Source of the DNA: Streptomyces sp. ISL-87
Lineage (GTDB): Bacteria; Actinomycetota; Actinomycetes; Streptomycetales; Streptomycetaceae
Direction: 5' to 3'
DNA: 64,000 nt
Assembly (NCBI RefSeq): GCF_018614095.1
Contig: NZ_JAGGOY010000045.1
Span: 2,107 to 66,106, forward strand
Part shown: one piece after another, positions 40,720-50,646 of the stretch
Numbering within the stretch: position 1 is the stretch's first letter
How the letters are laid out: every line of letters starts with the position of its first letter
Notes under the pieces: model-generated
Databases searched by the model: none
Told to the model about the DNA's origin: nothing
The model's input: only the letters and a program-made list of their open reading frames with translations
Program-made: the position numbers and the translations under genes

Positions 40720-41852
40720 TCGGCGACGGGCGAGGCGGCGGCGAGGACGTCCTGGCGTCGCCGCAGGTAGCCCGGCTCGGCCAGGTTGAGGCCGGTCACC
40801 ACCGCGGTGAGCAGCGCGAGCGCACCGAGCGCGGGGAGCAGCGCCGCCACCGGGAGCAGCGCGAGCACCGCCGCCGCGGCCGCCAGCCGGGTCGTCGACC
40901 ACTTCCGGAACAGGTGCCAGCGGGTGTACCCGTACGTGCCGAGGTAGAGCGCGCAGCCCCCGTACAGCAGCGCCGCCACACCCAGCGGCAGCTGCCCGCC
41001 CGGCCGGTTGACGGCCTCGGCCATGCCGACGGCGACGGCGATGATCGAGGCGATGAGGGAGAGGTGCCCGTACGAGAGCACCTGGCGCACGATGTCCGCC
41101 TGGACCGTCGCCGTCCGCAGGCCGTGCCGGATGGCGTCGGCGGCGCGGTGGAAGTACACCCACCACAGGCCGCACGCCAGGGCGAAGGCCGTCGCGACCG
41201 CCACCAGCGGGCCCGCGCCGAGGTGTTCGCGGGAGGCGATCGGTGCGCCGACCGCGACGATGGACTCCCCGAGGGCGATCATCACGAACAGCCCGAACCG
41301 CTCCGCGAGGTGGTCGGAGTCGAAGGGGATGCGGACCATCCAGCGCCGGGTCAGCCGCGGCGAGGCGAGGTCGGCCGCCGCGGCCACCGCCCACAGCCCG
41401 GTCCGGGCCCATCCGTCGAGGAACGCGCCCGCCACCAGCAGCGGCCCGCTGACGACGACCGACATCGCCACGGGGCTCGGACGCAGCCGCAGTCCGGGGT
41501 GGACGAGCAGGGCCAGCACCAGCCGCGCGCCCAGGTAGCCGCAGGCGAAGAGCAGTCCCCGGTCTCCGAACGCGTCGGGGGCGGCCAGGGCCATCAGCAG
41601 GCCGCCCAGGCCGATGGCGAAGATGCCGAGCCGGGTCAGCGGCCGGTCCGCGTCATGGGTGTTGGCGTGGACCGTGGTGCCGACCCACACCCAGTAGATC
41701 GGCACGAAGGCGATCAGCGCCCGGCCCACGCCGCCCCACGAATGGTCGTGGTGCAACAGCGCGGACACCTCGGTGATCGCGAACACCAGGACCAGATCGA
41801 AGAACAGCTCCGACCAGGCGACCTTCTTCTCGGCGAATTCCAGCGACTCCAT
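40716..41852 (-). CDS. LtrA-family membrane protein (low temperature requirement A)
   Basis: 378 residues from the ATG at 41852; the open frame beyond it is not protein-like. The N-terminal SLEFAEKKVAWSELFFDLVL, then VFAITEVSALLHH, is the family hallmark. About ten helices follow; a conserved MIALGESIVAVGAPI block lies in the middle. LtrA was named from a Listeria cold-growth mutant; its molecular role is not known. It reads in the same direction as the TetR gene upstream, 53 bases away. Confidence 0.9.
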   Translation of the reverse strand: MESLEFAEKKVAWSELFFDLVLVFAITEVSALLHHDHSWGGVGRALIAFVPIYWVWVGTTVHANTHDADRPLTRLGIFAIGLGGLLMALAAPDAFGDRGLLFACGYLGARLVLALLVHPGLRLRPSPVAMSVVVSGPLLVAGAFLDGWARTGLWAVAAAADLASPRLTRRWMVRIPFDSDHLAERFGLFVMIALGESIVAVGAPIASREHLGAGPLVAVATAFALACGLWWVYFHRAADAIRHGLRTATVQADIVRQVLSYGHLSLIASIIAVAVGMAEAVNRPGGQLPLGVAALLYGGCALYLGTYGYTRWHLFRKWSTTRLAAAAAVLALLPVAALLPALGALALLTAVVTGLNLAEPGYLRRRQDVLAAASPVAD

Positions 41853-41905
41853 GCCCAACCCCCTTGTGCTGTACGGGGAACAGGATGCCCCGCCCGGCGG
41901 CGGGA

Positions 41906-42481
41906 TCAGGCGCCGGGCCCCCGAAGGAGGGTCAGGAAGGACCGGAAGGCCGCCGGCATGTCCACCGATTCCGGGGCGAGCAGCCACTGGTACTGAAGGC
42001 CGTCCATCACCGCCGTCAGCAGCGGAGCCGCCTGTTCCGGGGTGAGGCCCGAGGGGAGCCGGTCGCCGAACTCGGCGCGCAGTACCGCGGCCATCTCCGC
42101 GCGGACCTGGGCGTAGCGCTCGGTGAAGAACTCCCGCGCCGGGTGCCCGTCGGTGACGCTCTCGCCCAGCAGCGCCGAGAAGGTCTGCACGATCCCCGGA
42201 CGCATGGCGTTGTACTCCACCAGTGAGGCCAGCAGGTCGAGGCGCCAGGCGTCCGCCGAGGCGCGCGAACCGCCCCCCGTGTCCCAGCGGTCGCGCTCCT
42301 CCAGCACCGCGACCAGCAGCGCCTCCTTGGTCGGGAAGTAGTGCAGCAGGCCCTGCTGGGTCAGGCCCACGCGTTCGGCGACCGCGCCCAGGGACGCGCC
42401 CCGGTAGCCGCGTTCCGCGATCACCTCGACGGCGGCGCGGACGATGTCGCCACGCCGCTCCTCGCTCCTCGCCCTGGCCAT
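41906..42481 (-). CDS. TetR-family regulator next to the beta-glucosidase
   Basis: 191 residues from the ATG at 42481. The helix-turn-helix is ARSEERRGDIVRAAVEVIAE, RGYRGASLGAVAERVGLTQQ, GLLHYFPTKEALL. The C-terminal domain is of the BetI/TetR_C type (AMRPGIVQTFSALLGESVTD). It is divergent from the GH3 gene, and an inverted repeat at 42534-42552 lies between them, so control of the glucosidase is likely. Confidence 0.92.
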   Translation of the reverse strand: MARARSEERRGDIVRAAVEVIAERGYRGASLGAVAERVGLTQQGLLHYFPTKEALLVAVLEERDRWDTGGGSRASADAWRLDLLASLVEYNAMRPGIVQTFSALLGESVTDGHPAREFFTERYAQVRAEMAAVLRAEFGDRLPSGLTPEQAAPLLTAVMDGLQYQWLLAPESVDMPAAFRSFLTLLRGPGA

Positions 42482-42533
42482 CGCCCCGCACCCCTTCCGA
42501 TCGGACCTTGCCTTCAGGACCGTACGGCATCGA

Positions 42534-42552
42534 GTTATCACGGATACATAAC
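42534..42552. promoter_or_regulatory. Candidate operator between TetR and GH3 genes
   Basis: GTTAT and ATAAC arms separated by nine bases. This AT-rich island within a GC-rich gap lies about 80 bases ahead of the glucosidase start and 53 bases ahead of the TetR start. Confidence 0.5.
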
Positions 42553-42633
42553 GAACCCTACCGCTTACCAGGCAATCGGTCCACGATGGGGAAACCGCAC
42601 GCACCGCACGCACTCAAATGAGGAGGCACGGCC

Positions 42634-45069
42634 GTGACCGATGCCGATCAGGTCCGCAACGACGCCGTGGAAGCGGCACTGGGCAAGCTGGATCTCGACG
42701 CCAAGACCCGCCTCCTGGCCGGCCAGGACATGTGGTCCCTGCCCGCCGTCCCCGAGATCGGGCTGACGTCCCTGGTCATGTCCGACGGCCCCATCGGCGT
42801 CCGCGGCGTGCGCTGGACCGCCGACGACCCCTCCATCGCGCTGCCCTCCCCGACCGCGCTCGCCGCCGCCTGGGACGCCGCCCTCGCCCGCCGCGCGGGC
42901 CGCCTCCTCGCCCAGGAGGCCCGCCGCAAGGGCGTGCACGTCCTCCTCGCCCCCACCGTCAACCTGCACCGCTCCCCGCTCGGCGGCCGCCACTTCGAGT
43001 GCTACTCCGAGGACCCGTACCTCACCGGCGCCATCGGCAGCGGCTACGTGAACGGCGTCCAGGACGGCGGGGTGGCGACCACCGTCAAGCACTTCGTCGG
43101 CAACGACGCCGAGACGGAGCGGTTCACGGTCGACAGCGTCATCGCCCCGCGCCCGCTGCGCGAGCTGTACCTGGCGCCCTTCGAGGCCATCGTGGCGAAC
43201 GCCCACCCCTGGGGCATCATGACCGCCTACAACCAGGTCAACGGCACGACGATGACCGAGCACCAGTACCTGGTCAACGAAGTCCTGCGCGGCGAATGGG
43301 GCTTCGACGGGTACAACGTCTCCGACTGGATGGCCGCCCGCTCCACCACCGGCGCCATCCTCGGCGGCCTGGACGTGGCCATGCCCGGCCCGCAGACCGT
43401 CTACGGCCCCGCCCTCGCCGAGGCCGTCCGGGCCGGCGAGGTCCCCGAGTCCGCCGTGGACGAGGCCGTGCGCAACGTGCTGCGCCTGGCCGCCCGCGTG
43501 GGCGTCCTGGAGGGCGCCCCCGCCGTCGTCACCGAGGCCCCCGCGCCCATCGACGGCCAGGCCCTGGCCCGCGAGATCGCCGCCCGCGGCTTCGTCCTGG
43601 TCCAGAACCGCGGGGCGCTGCCGCTGGACACCGCCGCGAGCCGCACCGTCGCCCTCATCGGCGCCGCGGCCCGCGACGCCCGCGTCCTCGGCGGCGGCTC
43701 CGCCACCGTCTTCCCCGAGCGGGTCGTCTCCCCGCTCGACGGCCTCACCGCCGCGCTCCCCGAAGGTGCGCTGGCCTACGCCGTCGGCGCCGACCCCAGC
43801 GAGGAACTCGCCCCCGCCGACAAGGGCTTCGAGCTCCGCGCGATCTGCCGGGACGCCTCCGGCGCCGTCATCGGCGAGGGCAGCCTGCCGACCGGCCAGG
43901 TCCAGTGGATCGGCGGGGACCTGCCGGCGGGCGCCACCTACGAGACCATGGCGAGCATCGAGGTCACCGGTACGTATCTGCCGCGCGAGAGCGGCGAGCA
44001 CGCCTTCGGCACCCGCGGACTCGGCGCCTTCACCCTCACCGTCGGCGGGGAGGGCCTCTGGGACGGCGTCCAGGAGATGGGCAACGAGGCCGACCCCTTC
44101 GAGGCGTTCTTCGGCGCCCCCAGCGAGCGCGCCCGGGTCACCCTCACCGAGGGCGAGCCGGTGGAGGTCTCGCTCACCTTCCAGGTCCCCGACATGACCG
44201 CCCTGCCGCTCAAGGCGATCATGTTCTCCCTCCTCCACCTCGGGCCGCGGCGCGACGGCGACGAGCTGATCGCCGAGGCCGTGGAAGCCGCCCGCGCCGC
44301 CGACACCGCCGTGGTGGTCGTCGCCACCACCGAGCGCGTCGAGTCCGAGGGCTTCGACCGCAAGGACCTCACCCTGCCGGGCTGGCAGAACGACCTGGTC
44401 CGCGCCGTCGCCGCCGTCAACCCGAACACGGTGGTCGTCGTCAACGCGGGCTCCCCAGTGGAACTCCCGTGGCGCGAGGACGTCGCCGCCGTGCTGCTGA
44501 CCTGGTTCCCCGGGCAGGAGGGCGGGGCCGCGCTGGCCGACGTACTCCTCGGGGACGCGGAGCCCGGCGGACGGCTGCCCACGACCTGGCCCGCGGAGTT
44601 CGCCGACGCACCCGTCACCGAGGTCGTCCCCGCCGAGGGGCGACTGGAGTACGGAGAGGGCCTCTTCATCGGCTACCGGGCCTACGAGAAGCACGGCGTC
44701 GCCCCCGCCTTCCCGTTCGGGCACGGCCTTGGCTACACCAGCTGGGCGTACGAGTCCCTGGAGGTCACCGGCGGCACGGCCAGGATCCGCGTCACCAACA
44801 CCGGCACCCGGCGCGGCCGCGAGGTCATCCAGATCTACGTCGCCCCCGTCGACGACGGTGTCGAGCGCCCGGCGAGCTGGCTGGCCGCCTTCGCGGGCGT
44901 CGTGGCGGGCCCGGGGGAGACCGTCGAGGCGGAGATCGCCCTGCCCGACCGGGCCTTCGAGATCTGGGACGAGGCGGCCCGCGGCTGGCGGCGGATCGGC
45001 GGCGCCTACGAGGTCCGCGCGAGCCACTCGCACGCCGACACACGACTCACGGCGACCCTCGAAATCTAG
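42634..45069 (+). CDS. GH3 beta-glucosidase with PA14 insertion
   Basis: 811 residues. GTG start with GAGGAGG ahead. GH3 N-terminal barrel: SDGPIGVRG, KHFVGNDAETER, and the nucleophile Asp in GYNVSDWMA near residue 231. A PA14 domain is inserted in the second domain (ATYETMASIEVTGTYLPRES to VGGEGLWDG). The alpha/beta sandwich then resumes (VVVVNAGSPVELPW, TWFPGQEGG) and a fibronectin-III-like C-terminus follows. No signal peptide is visible, so it acts inside the cell on imported glucosides. It is probably controlled by the divergent TetR protein and ends at a perfect hairpin. Confidence 0.95.
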   Translation: MTDADQVRNDAVEAALGKLDLDAKTRLLAGQDMWSLPAVPEIGLTSLVMSDGPIGVRGVRWTADDPSIALPSPTALAAAWDAALARRAGRLLAQEARRKGVHVLLAPTVNLHRSPLGGRHFECYSEDPYLTGAIGSGYVNGVQDGGVATTVKHFVGNDAETERFTVDSVIAPRPLRELYLAPFEAIVANAHPWGIMTAYNQVNGTTMTEHQYLVNEVLRGEWGFDGYNVSDWMAARSTTGAILGGLDVAMPGPQTVYGPALAEAVRAGEVPESAVDEAVRNVLRLAARVGVLEGAPAVVTEAPAPIDGQALAREIAARGFVLVQNRGALPLDTAASRTVALIGAAARDARVLGGGSATVFPERVVSPLDGLTAALPEGALAYAVGADPSEELAPADKGFELRAICRDASGAVIGEGSLPTGQVQWIGGDLPAGATYETMASIEVTGTYLPRESGEHAFGTRGLGAFTLTVGGEGLWDGVQEMGNEADPFEAFFGAPSERARVTLTEGEPVEVSLTFQVPDMTALPLKAIMFSLLHLGPRRDGDELIAEAVEAARAADTAVVVVATTERVESEGFDRKDLTLPGWQNDLVRAVAAVNPNTVVVVNAGSPVELPWREDVAAVLLTWFPGQEGGAALADVLLGDAEPGGRLPTTWPAEFADAPVTEVVPAEGRLEYGEGLFIGYRAYEKHGVAPAFPFGHGLGYTSWAYESLEVTGGTARIRVTNTGTRRGREVIQIYVAPVDDGVERPASWLAAFAGVVAGPGETVEAEIALPDRAFEIWDEAARGWRRIGGAYEVRASHSHADTRLTATLEI

Positions 45070-45120
45070 GGCGCGCCGGATGGCCGGAAATCAACCCTGC
45101 GCCATCACCCGAGAACCGGA

Positions 45121-45150
45121 CCGGGGGCGGGCCCTGACACCCGCCCCCGG
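45121..45150. terminator. Bidirectional terminator (GH3/GDSL genes)
   Basis: An 11-bp perfect stem (CCGGGGGCGGG and CCCGCCCCCGG) with an eight-base loop sits between two convergent genes. Confidence 0.85.
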
Positions 45151-45160
45151 CCCGTCCCGT

Positions 45161-46057
45161 TCAGCGCGGCGGCTCGGCCGAGGTCACCTGGCGGTGCGCC
45201 AGCTCCGCCAGCCTCGCCTGCCCGCCCCGGCCGGGGTGGAACCAGTCCCAGCGGCTCAACTGCTCCGACCCGAACGGGTACTGGAACACCGCGCCGCCGT
45301 CGTAGCGGCACAGGGCGTCCTTCGCGCAGACCTCGCGCAGCACCTCGTTGTACTCGACCACCCGCGCCCGCACCCGCTCGCGCCGGGTCGTCGCCCGCGT
45401 CGCCGCCGACAGCGGATCGGCCAGCATCGACTGACAGATGCCCAGCTTCCAGATCTGCCGCACCAGCGGGCTGTCCTTGCCCTGCTCCCACAACCGCTGG
45501 AGGTCGGGCACGGAGGAGACGTACACCTCGGTCGTGGGCGATGCGGCCCGCAGATCGGCGAGCGCCTTCTCGAAACCGGACCGGAACTCCGCGACCGACG
45601 TCATCGACGAAGCCGTCGGCCGGCAGGCGTCGTTCGAGCCCACCATCACCGTGACCAGGTCGGGCTTGTGTGCGGCCGCCGAGGCGAGCTGCCCCGGCAG
45701 GTCCGCCATCCGGGAGCCGGTCACCGCGTAGTTCCAGCTGCGCTCGGGCGCCTCGGTCTCCCCGAGCAGCCGGGCGGCGAGCGAGTGCACCTCGGGGTCG
45801 CTCCCCGTGGCCCAGGAGACCTCCGGGCAGTCCGCCAGCACCGAACAGGCATCGAAACCACGGGTGATGGAGTCGCCAACGGCGGCGATCGAGGCGGGCG
45901 CGGTGTTCCAGCGCGGCGCTGCCTGCGCCCCGCGCTCGCCGTCCGCTCCCGGCTCGCCCGACTGGCACCCCGTAAGGGACCCGGCCAGGAGGGCGACCGC
46001 CGCGCCCGCGCCCGCGAGAGCGCGACGCGCGCGGCGCTGCGGAGCGGTGGTGCGCAT
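45161..46057 (-). CDS. SGNH/GDSL-hydrolase lipoprotein
   Basis: 298 residues from the ATG at 46057. A lipoprotein signal peptide (RRALAGAGAAVALLAGSLTGC) gives lipid-linked Cys31. The SGNH blocks are AAVGDSITRGFDAC (nucleophile Ser), a Gly in the second block, VMVGSNDACRP (Asn) and DWFHPGRGGQ (Asp and His). It should be an outer-surface esterase or lipase. Several Cys pairs suggest disulphides. An upstream frame to 46153 precedes the signal peptide and is not used. Confidence 0.92.
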   Translation of the reverse strand: MRTTAPQRRARRALAGAGAAVALLAGSLTGCQSGEPGADGERGAQAAPRWNTAPASIAAVGDSITRGFDACSVLADCPEVSWATGSDPEVHSLAARLLGETEAPERSWNYAVTGSRMADLPGQLASAAAHKPDLVTVMVGSNDACRPTASSMTSVAEFRSGFEKALADLRAASPTTEVYVSSVPDLQRLWEQGKDSPLVRQIWKLGICQSMLADPLSAATRATTRRERVRARVVEYNEVLREVCAKDALCRYDGGAVFQYPFGSEQLSRWDWFHPGRGGQARLAELAHRQVTSAEPPR

Positions 46058-46308
46058 CGGGTTCGTCCCCTCCCTCGTCGCCCCGCGTCCTTCGGGGGCG
46101 TCCTGCTGAGTGAATGCTCTGTGTTTACCGGGCCTGGAGCGACCGTACGTCACACCATGACCCCTGGCGCACGGTAGCTTTTTCCCGTGGCGTTTCGGCC
46201 GCAGGTCCCGCGACGCAATGTCAGATCATTTCCGGTAAATTACGTCACGTCACATTCTGTCCGTTTTCTGGAGTTTATTCCCGACCTCGTCCCACACTGG
46301 AGGTCCCG

Positions 46309-46803
46309 GTGACGACACGTGGAGTTCTGTACGTGCATTCCGCACCGCGCGCGCTCTGCCCGCATGTGGAATGGGCTGTTGCGGGCGTGCTCGGGGTGCG
46401 GGTGAACCTCGACTGGATCAGGCAGCCCGCCTCCCCCGGCACCTGGAGAGCCGAGTTCTCCTGGCAGGCAGAAGCGGGCACCGCCTCGAAGCTCGCCTCC
46501 GCACTGCGCGGCTGGCGCCTGCTGCGGTTCGAGGTGACCGCGGAGCCCTGTCCCACCGCCGAGGGCGAGCGCTACAGCTCCACCCCGGAGCTCGGCATCT
46601 TCCACGCCGTCACCGGAATGCACGGCGACATCCTCATCCCCGAGGACCGGCTGCGCGCCGCCCTCGCCCGGTCCGCGCTCGGGGAGACCGACCTGGAGGC
46701 GGAGATCGCCAAGCTGCTCGGCAAGCCCTGGGACGACGAGCTGGAGCCCTTCCGCTACGCGGGCGAGGGCGCCCCGGTGCGCTGGCTCCACCAGGTGGTC
46801 TGA
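46309..46803 (+). CDS. DUF3145 protein
   Basis: 164 residues from a GTG at 46309, with TGGAGG a few bases ahead. MTTRGVLYVHSAPRALCPHV, then EWAVAGVLGVRVNLDWIRQP, is the conserved start of DUF3145, an actinobacterial family of unknown function nearly always found beside the fabF gene. No membrane helix or catalytic motif is visible. It converges on fabF across the 19-bp terminator stem. Confidence 0.92.
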   Translation: MTTRGVLYVHSAPRALCPHVEWAVAGVLGVRVNLDWIRQPASPGTWRAEFSWQAEAGTASKLASALRGWRLLRFEVTAEPCPTAEGERYSSTPELGIFHAVTGMHGDILIPEDRLRAALARSALGETDLEAEIAKLLGKPWDDELEPFRYAGEGAPVRWLHQVV

Positions 46804-46913
46804 GGCGCCCCATGTGCGCCTAAACCGGCGCCGCTCTCGCGGACCTGGTTGCTCGCCGTTGGGGTTCCTCAATTGATGGTTGCGGTGTTCGTCGCTTCGA
46901 ACGTCCAACCGGT

Positions 46914-46956
46914 ACGCGCAAGGCCCACCCGGAACCGCCGGGTGGGCCTTGCGCGT
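46914..46956. terminator. Very strong terminator of the fatty-acid synthesis operon
   Basis: A 19-bp perfect stem (46914-46932 with 46938-46956) around AACCG, lying eight bases past the fabF stop and between convergent genes. Confidence 0.92.
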
Positions 46957-46963
46957 AGTGGGC

Positions 46964-48229
46964 TTAGACAGTGCGGAACGCCAGGGTGACGTTGTGCCCG
47001 CCGAAGCCGAACGAGTTGTTGATCGCGGAGATCGGGCCGTCGGCCGGCAGCTTGCGCGGCTCGCCGACGACGATGTCCGCGTCGATGTCGTCGTCCAGCT
47101 CGTCGACGTTGATCGTCGGCGGGGCCAGCCGGTTGTACAGCGCCAGCACGGTCGCCACGGTCTCGATACCGCCGGCACCGCCCAGCAGGTGGCCCGTCAT
47201 CGACTTGGTCGCGGAGATCGCGATGTGGTCGAGGTCGTCGCCCAGGACCTTGCGCAGGGCCTTCAGCTCGGCCGTGTCACCCTGCGGGGTCGACGTGGCG
47301 TGCGCGTTCAGGTGGACCAGCTCGGCCGGGTCCAGACCCGTGTTGTCCAGCAGGTTCTGCACCGCGGCCGCGACACCGCGGCCGGTCGGCTCCGGCTGCG
47401 CGATGTGGTGGCTGTCCGCGGACAGACCCTGGCCCAGCACCTCGCAGTAGACCCGGGCGCCACGCGCCGCGGCGTGCTCGGCGGACTCCAGGATCACGAC
47501 GCCCGCGCCCTCGCCGAGGACGAAGCCGTCACGGCCCTTGTCGTAGGGGCGCGAGGCCTGCTCGGGGTTCTCGTTGTTCTTGGACATCGCCATCATGTTG
47601 GCGAACGCGGCGATCGGCAGCGGGTGGATCGCCGCCTCGGTGCCGCCCGCGACGACCACATCGGCACGGCCGGTGCGGATCATCTCGACGGCGTAGCCGA
47701 TGGCCTCGGCGCCGGACGCGCAGGCGCTGACCGGAGTGTGCACGCCCGCGCGGGCATTGACCTCCAGGCCGACGTTGGCCGACGGGCCGTTCGGCATGAG
47801 CATGGGGACGGTGTGCGGGGAGACCCGGCGCACACCCTTTTCCTTCAGTACGTCGTACTGGTCGAGCAGTGTGGTGACGCCGCCGATACCGGAGGCGATC
47901 ACGGTGCCCAGGCGCTCGGGAGCGATGGACTCGTCCTCGCCCGCCGGGGCGGTGTAGCCGGCGTCGGCCCATGCCTCACGGGCCGCGATGACGGCGAACT
48001 GCGCCGAGCGGTCCAGCTTCCGGGCCAGCGGCCGGGGCAGTACCTCGCTCGGGTCCACAGCGGCCGAAGCGGCGATCCGAACCGGGAGTTCGGCGAAGCG
48101 CTCACCCTCCAGGGGCTTTACGCCGGAACGGCCGGCAAGCAGACCTTCCCAGGTCGAAGCGCTGTCGCCACCCAGCGGAGTGGTTGCGCCGATACCGGTG
48201 ACGACCACGGTGCGATTGGTCGGGCTCAC
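46964..48229 (-). CDS. fabF: 3-oxoacyl-ACP synthase II
   Basis: 421 residues from a GTG at 48229. FabF condenses malonyl-ACP with growing acyl-ACP in fatty-acid elongation. The active-site Cys lies in VSACASGAEAIG and the two His in NAHATSTPQGDT and SMTGHLLGGAGG. The N-terminus VVVTGIGATTPLGGD and the closing NNSFGFGGHNVTL loop are typical. It is the last gene of fabD-fabH-acpP-fabF, 79 bases after acpP, and is essential for growth in related species. Confidence 0.97.
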   Translation of the reverse strand: MSPTNRTVVVTGIGATTPLGGDSASTWEGLLAGRSGVKPLEGERFAELPVRIAASAAVDPSEVLPRPLARKLDRSAQFAVIAAREAWADAGYTAPAGEDESIAPERLGTVIASGIGGVTTLLDQYDVLKEKGVRRVSPHTVPMLMPNGPSANVGLEVNARAGVHTPVSACASGAEAIGYAVEMIRTGRADVVVAGGTEAAIHPLPIAAFANMMAMSKNNENPEQASRPYDKGRDGFVLGEGAGVVILESAEHAAARGARVYCEVLGQGLSADSHHIAQPEPTGRGVAAAVQNLLDNTGLDPAELVHLNAHATSTPQGDTAELKALRKVLGDDLDHIAISATKSMTGHLLGGAGGIETVATVLALYNRLAPPTINVDELDDDIDADIVVGEPRKLPADGPISAINNSFGFGGHNVTLAFRTV

Positions 48230-48308
48230 AGGAATTCTTTCTCCACGTCTAAGGGGGTGCTGAATTGTCACGGCGCCACCGCCGGGTGGCGACAAACGCT
48301 CGTCAGAC

Positions 48309-48557
48309 TCAGGCCTGGTTCTTCAGGATGTAGTCAGCGGCGTCGCCGACCGTCTTGAGGTTCTTGACGTCCTCGTCCGGGATCTTGACGTCGAAGCGCT
48401 CTTCGGCGGCGACGACGACCTCGACCATGGACAGGGAGTCGACGTCCAGGTCGTCGGTGAAGGACTTCTCGATCTGGACGTCCTCGGTCGGGATGCCGGC
48501 GATCTCGTTGACGATCTCGGCGAGACCCTCGACGATCTCTTCCTGGGTGGCGGCCAT
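48309..48557 (-). CDS. acpP: Acyl carrier protein
   Basis: 82 residues, highly acidic. The phosphopantetheine site is Ser41 in DLDVDSLSMVEVV. It carries acyl chains for the type II fatty-acid synthase. Its place between fabH and fabF identifies it as the primary-metabolism ACP and not a polyketide carrier. Confidence 0.97.
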   Translation of the reverse strand: MAATQEEIVEGLAEIVNEIAGIPTEDVQIEKSFTDDLDVDSLSMVEVVVAAEERFDVKIPDEDVKNLKTVGDAADYILKNQA

Positions 48558-48615
48558 GTGGCGCTCCTTCTATAGCTAACTGAGGTGGAACAGGGCGGGA
48601 TGTGGATCCCGGGCC

Positions 48616-49620
<1,005 letters not shown>

Positions 49621-49639
49621 GCTGTGTGGGCTCCTTCTC

Positions 49640-50563
49640 TCAGGCCGCGTGCTCGGCGATGAGCGCAGCGGCCTTTTCGAGATCGTCCGGGGTCTTCAGG
49701 GCCACGCTCGGCACGCCCTTCAGCGCCCGCTTGGCCAGACCCGTCAGGGTGCCGCCGGGGCTGAGTTCGATGATCCCGGTGACGCCCAGCTCGGCGAACG
49801 TCTCCATGCACAGGTCCCAGCGGACCGGGTTGGCGACCTGGCCGACCAGCCGGGCCACGACATCGGAGCCCGAGGTGACGACCTGGCCGTCCTTGTTCGA
49901 AACGTACTTCAGCGCCGGGTCGGCCACCGTGAGGGCCTGCGCGGCCTTCTCCAGCGTGGAGACCGCGGGGGCCATGTGCTCCGTGTGGAAGGCGCCCGCG
50001 ACCTTGAGGGCGACGACCTTCATGGAGCCTTCGGGCTTCTCGGCGACCAGAGCGGCGATCTGCTCCACGGTGCCGGCGGCCACGATCTGGCCCGCGCCGT
50101 TGATGTTGGCCGGGGTCAGGCCCAGCTTGTCCAGGTGGGCGAGGACCACCTCGGGCTCGCCGCCCAGGACCGCGGCCATGCCGGTCTCGGTGACGGCGGC
50201 GGCCTCGGCCATGCCGAGCCCGCGGGTCCGTACGAACGACAGCGCGTCCGCGTCGGACAGCACACCGGCGTACGCGGCGGCGGTGATCTCACCCACGCTG
50301 TGGCCCGCGACGGCGCCGAAGGCCGTCGGAGCGTCCAGCGCGGAAGCGGACAGGAGTCCGGCGGCCACCAGCAGCGGCTGGGCCACGGCCGTGTCGCGGA
50401 TCTCGTCCGCGTCGGCCTTCGTGCCGTAGTGGGCAAGGTCGAGCCCGATGGCGTCCGACCACGCACCGACGCGGTCGGCCGCGCCGGGGAGTTCGAGCCA
50501 GGGAGTCAGGAAGCCGGGCGTCTGTGCGCCTTGGCCGGGAGCGACGAGTACGAGCACCCTCAC
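49640..50563 (-). CDS. fabD: Malonyl-CoA:ACP malonyltransferase
   Basis: 307 residues from a GTG at 50563. VLVAPGQGAQTPGFLTPWLE and the nucleophile Ser89 in AVAGHSVGEITAAAYAG are diagnostic; His in KVAGAFHTEHM completes the dyad. It loads malonyl groups onto ACP for fatty acids, and in Streptomyces also for type II polyketides. First gene of the fab operon, 83 bases downstream of fasR, which should activate it. Confidence 0.97.
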   Translation of the reverse strand: MRVLVLVAPGQGAQTPGFLTPWLELPGAADRVGAWSDAIGLDLAHYGTKADADEIRDTAVAQPLLVAAGLLSASALDAPTAFGAVAGHSVGEITAAAYAGVLSDADALSFVRTRGLGMAEAAAVTETGMAAVLGGEPEVVLAHLDKLGLTPANINGAGQIVAAGTVEQIAALVAEKPEGSMKVVALKVAGAFHTEHMAPAVSTLEKAAQALTVADPALKYVSNKDGQVVTSGSDVVARLVGQVANPVRWDLCMETFAELGVTGIIELSPGGTLTGLAKRALKGVPSVALKTPDDLEKAAALIAEHAA

Positions 50564-50579
50564 ACTCTCTCTTGTGGAT

Positions 50580-50608
50580 GGTCCCTGCCGCCCGTGGGGA
50601 CAGGGACC
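50580..50608 (-). terminator. Hairpin between fasR and fabD
   Basis: GGTCCCTG and CAGGGACC (8 bp) flank a 13-base loop in the gap between the two genes. It could end fasR transcripts or sit in the fabD leader. Confidence 0.5.
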
Positions 50609-50646
50609 AAGAACGGTCGGGGTAATTGTTGATGTCCGACAAAAGT

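Noticed and set aside
42618..45137. An 839-residue Arg-rich ORF overlapping the beta-glucosidase
   Set aside because: It is the +1 shadow of the GH3 gene, which carries all recognisable motifs.
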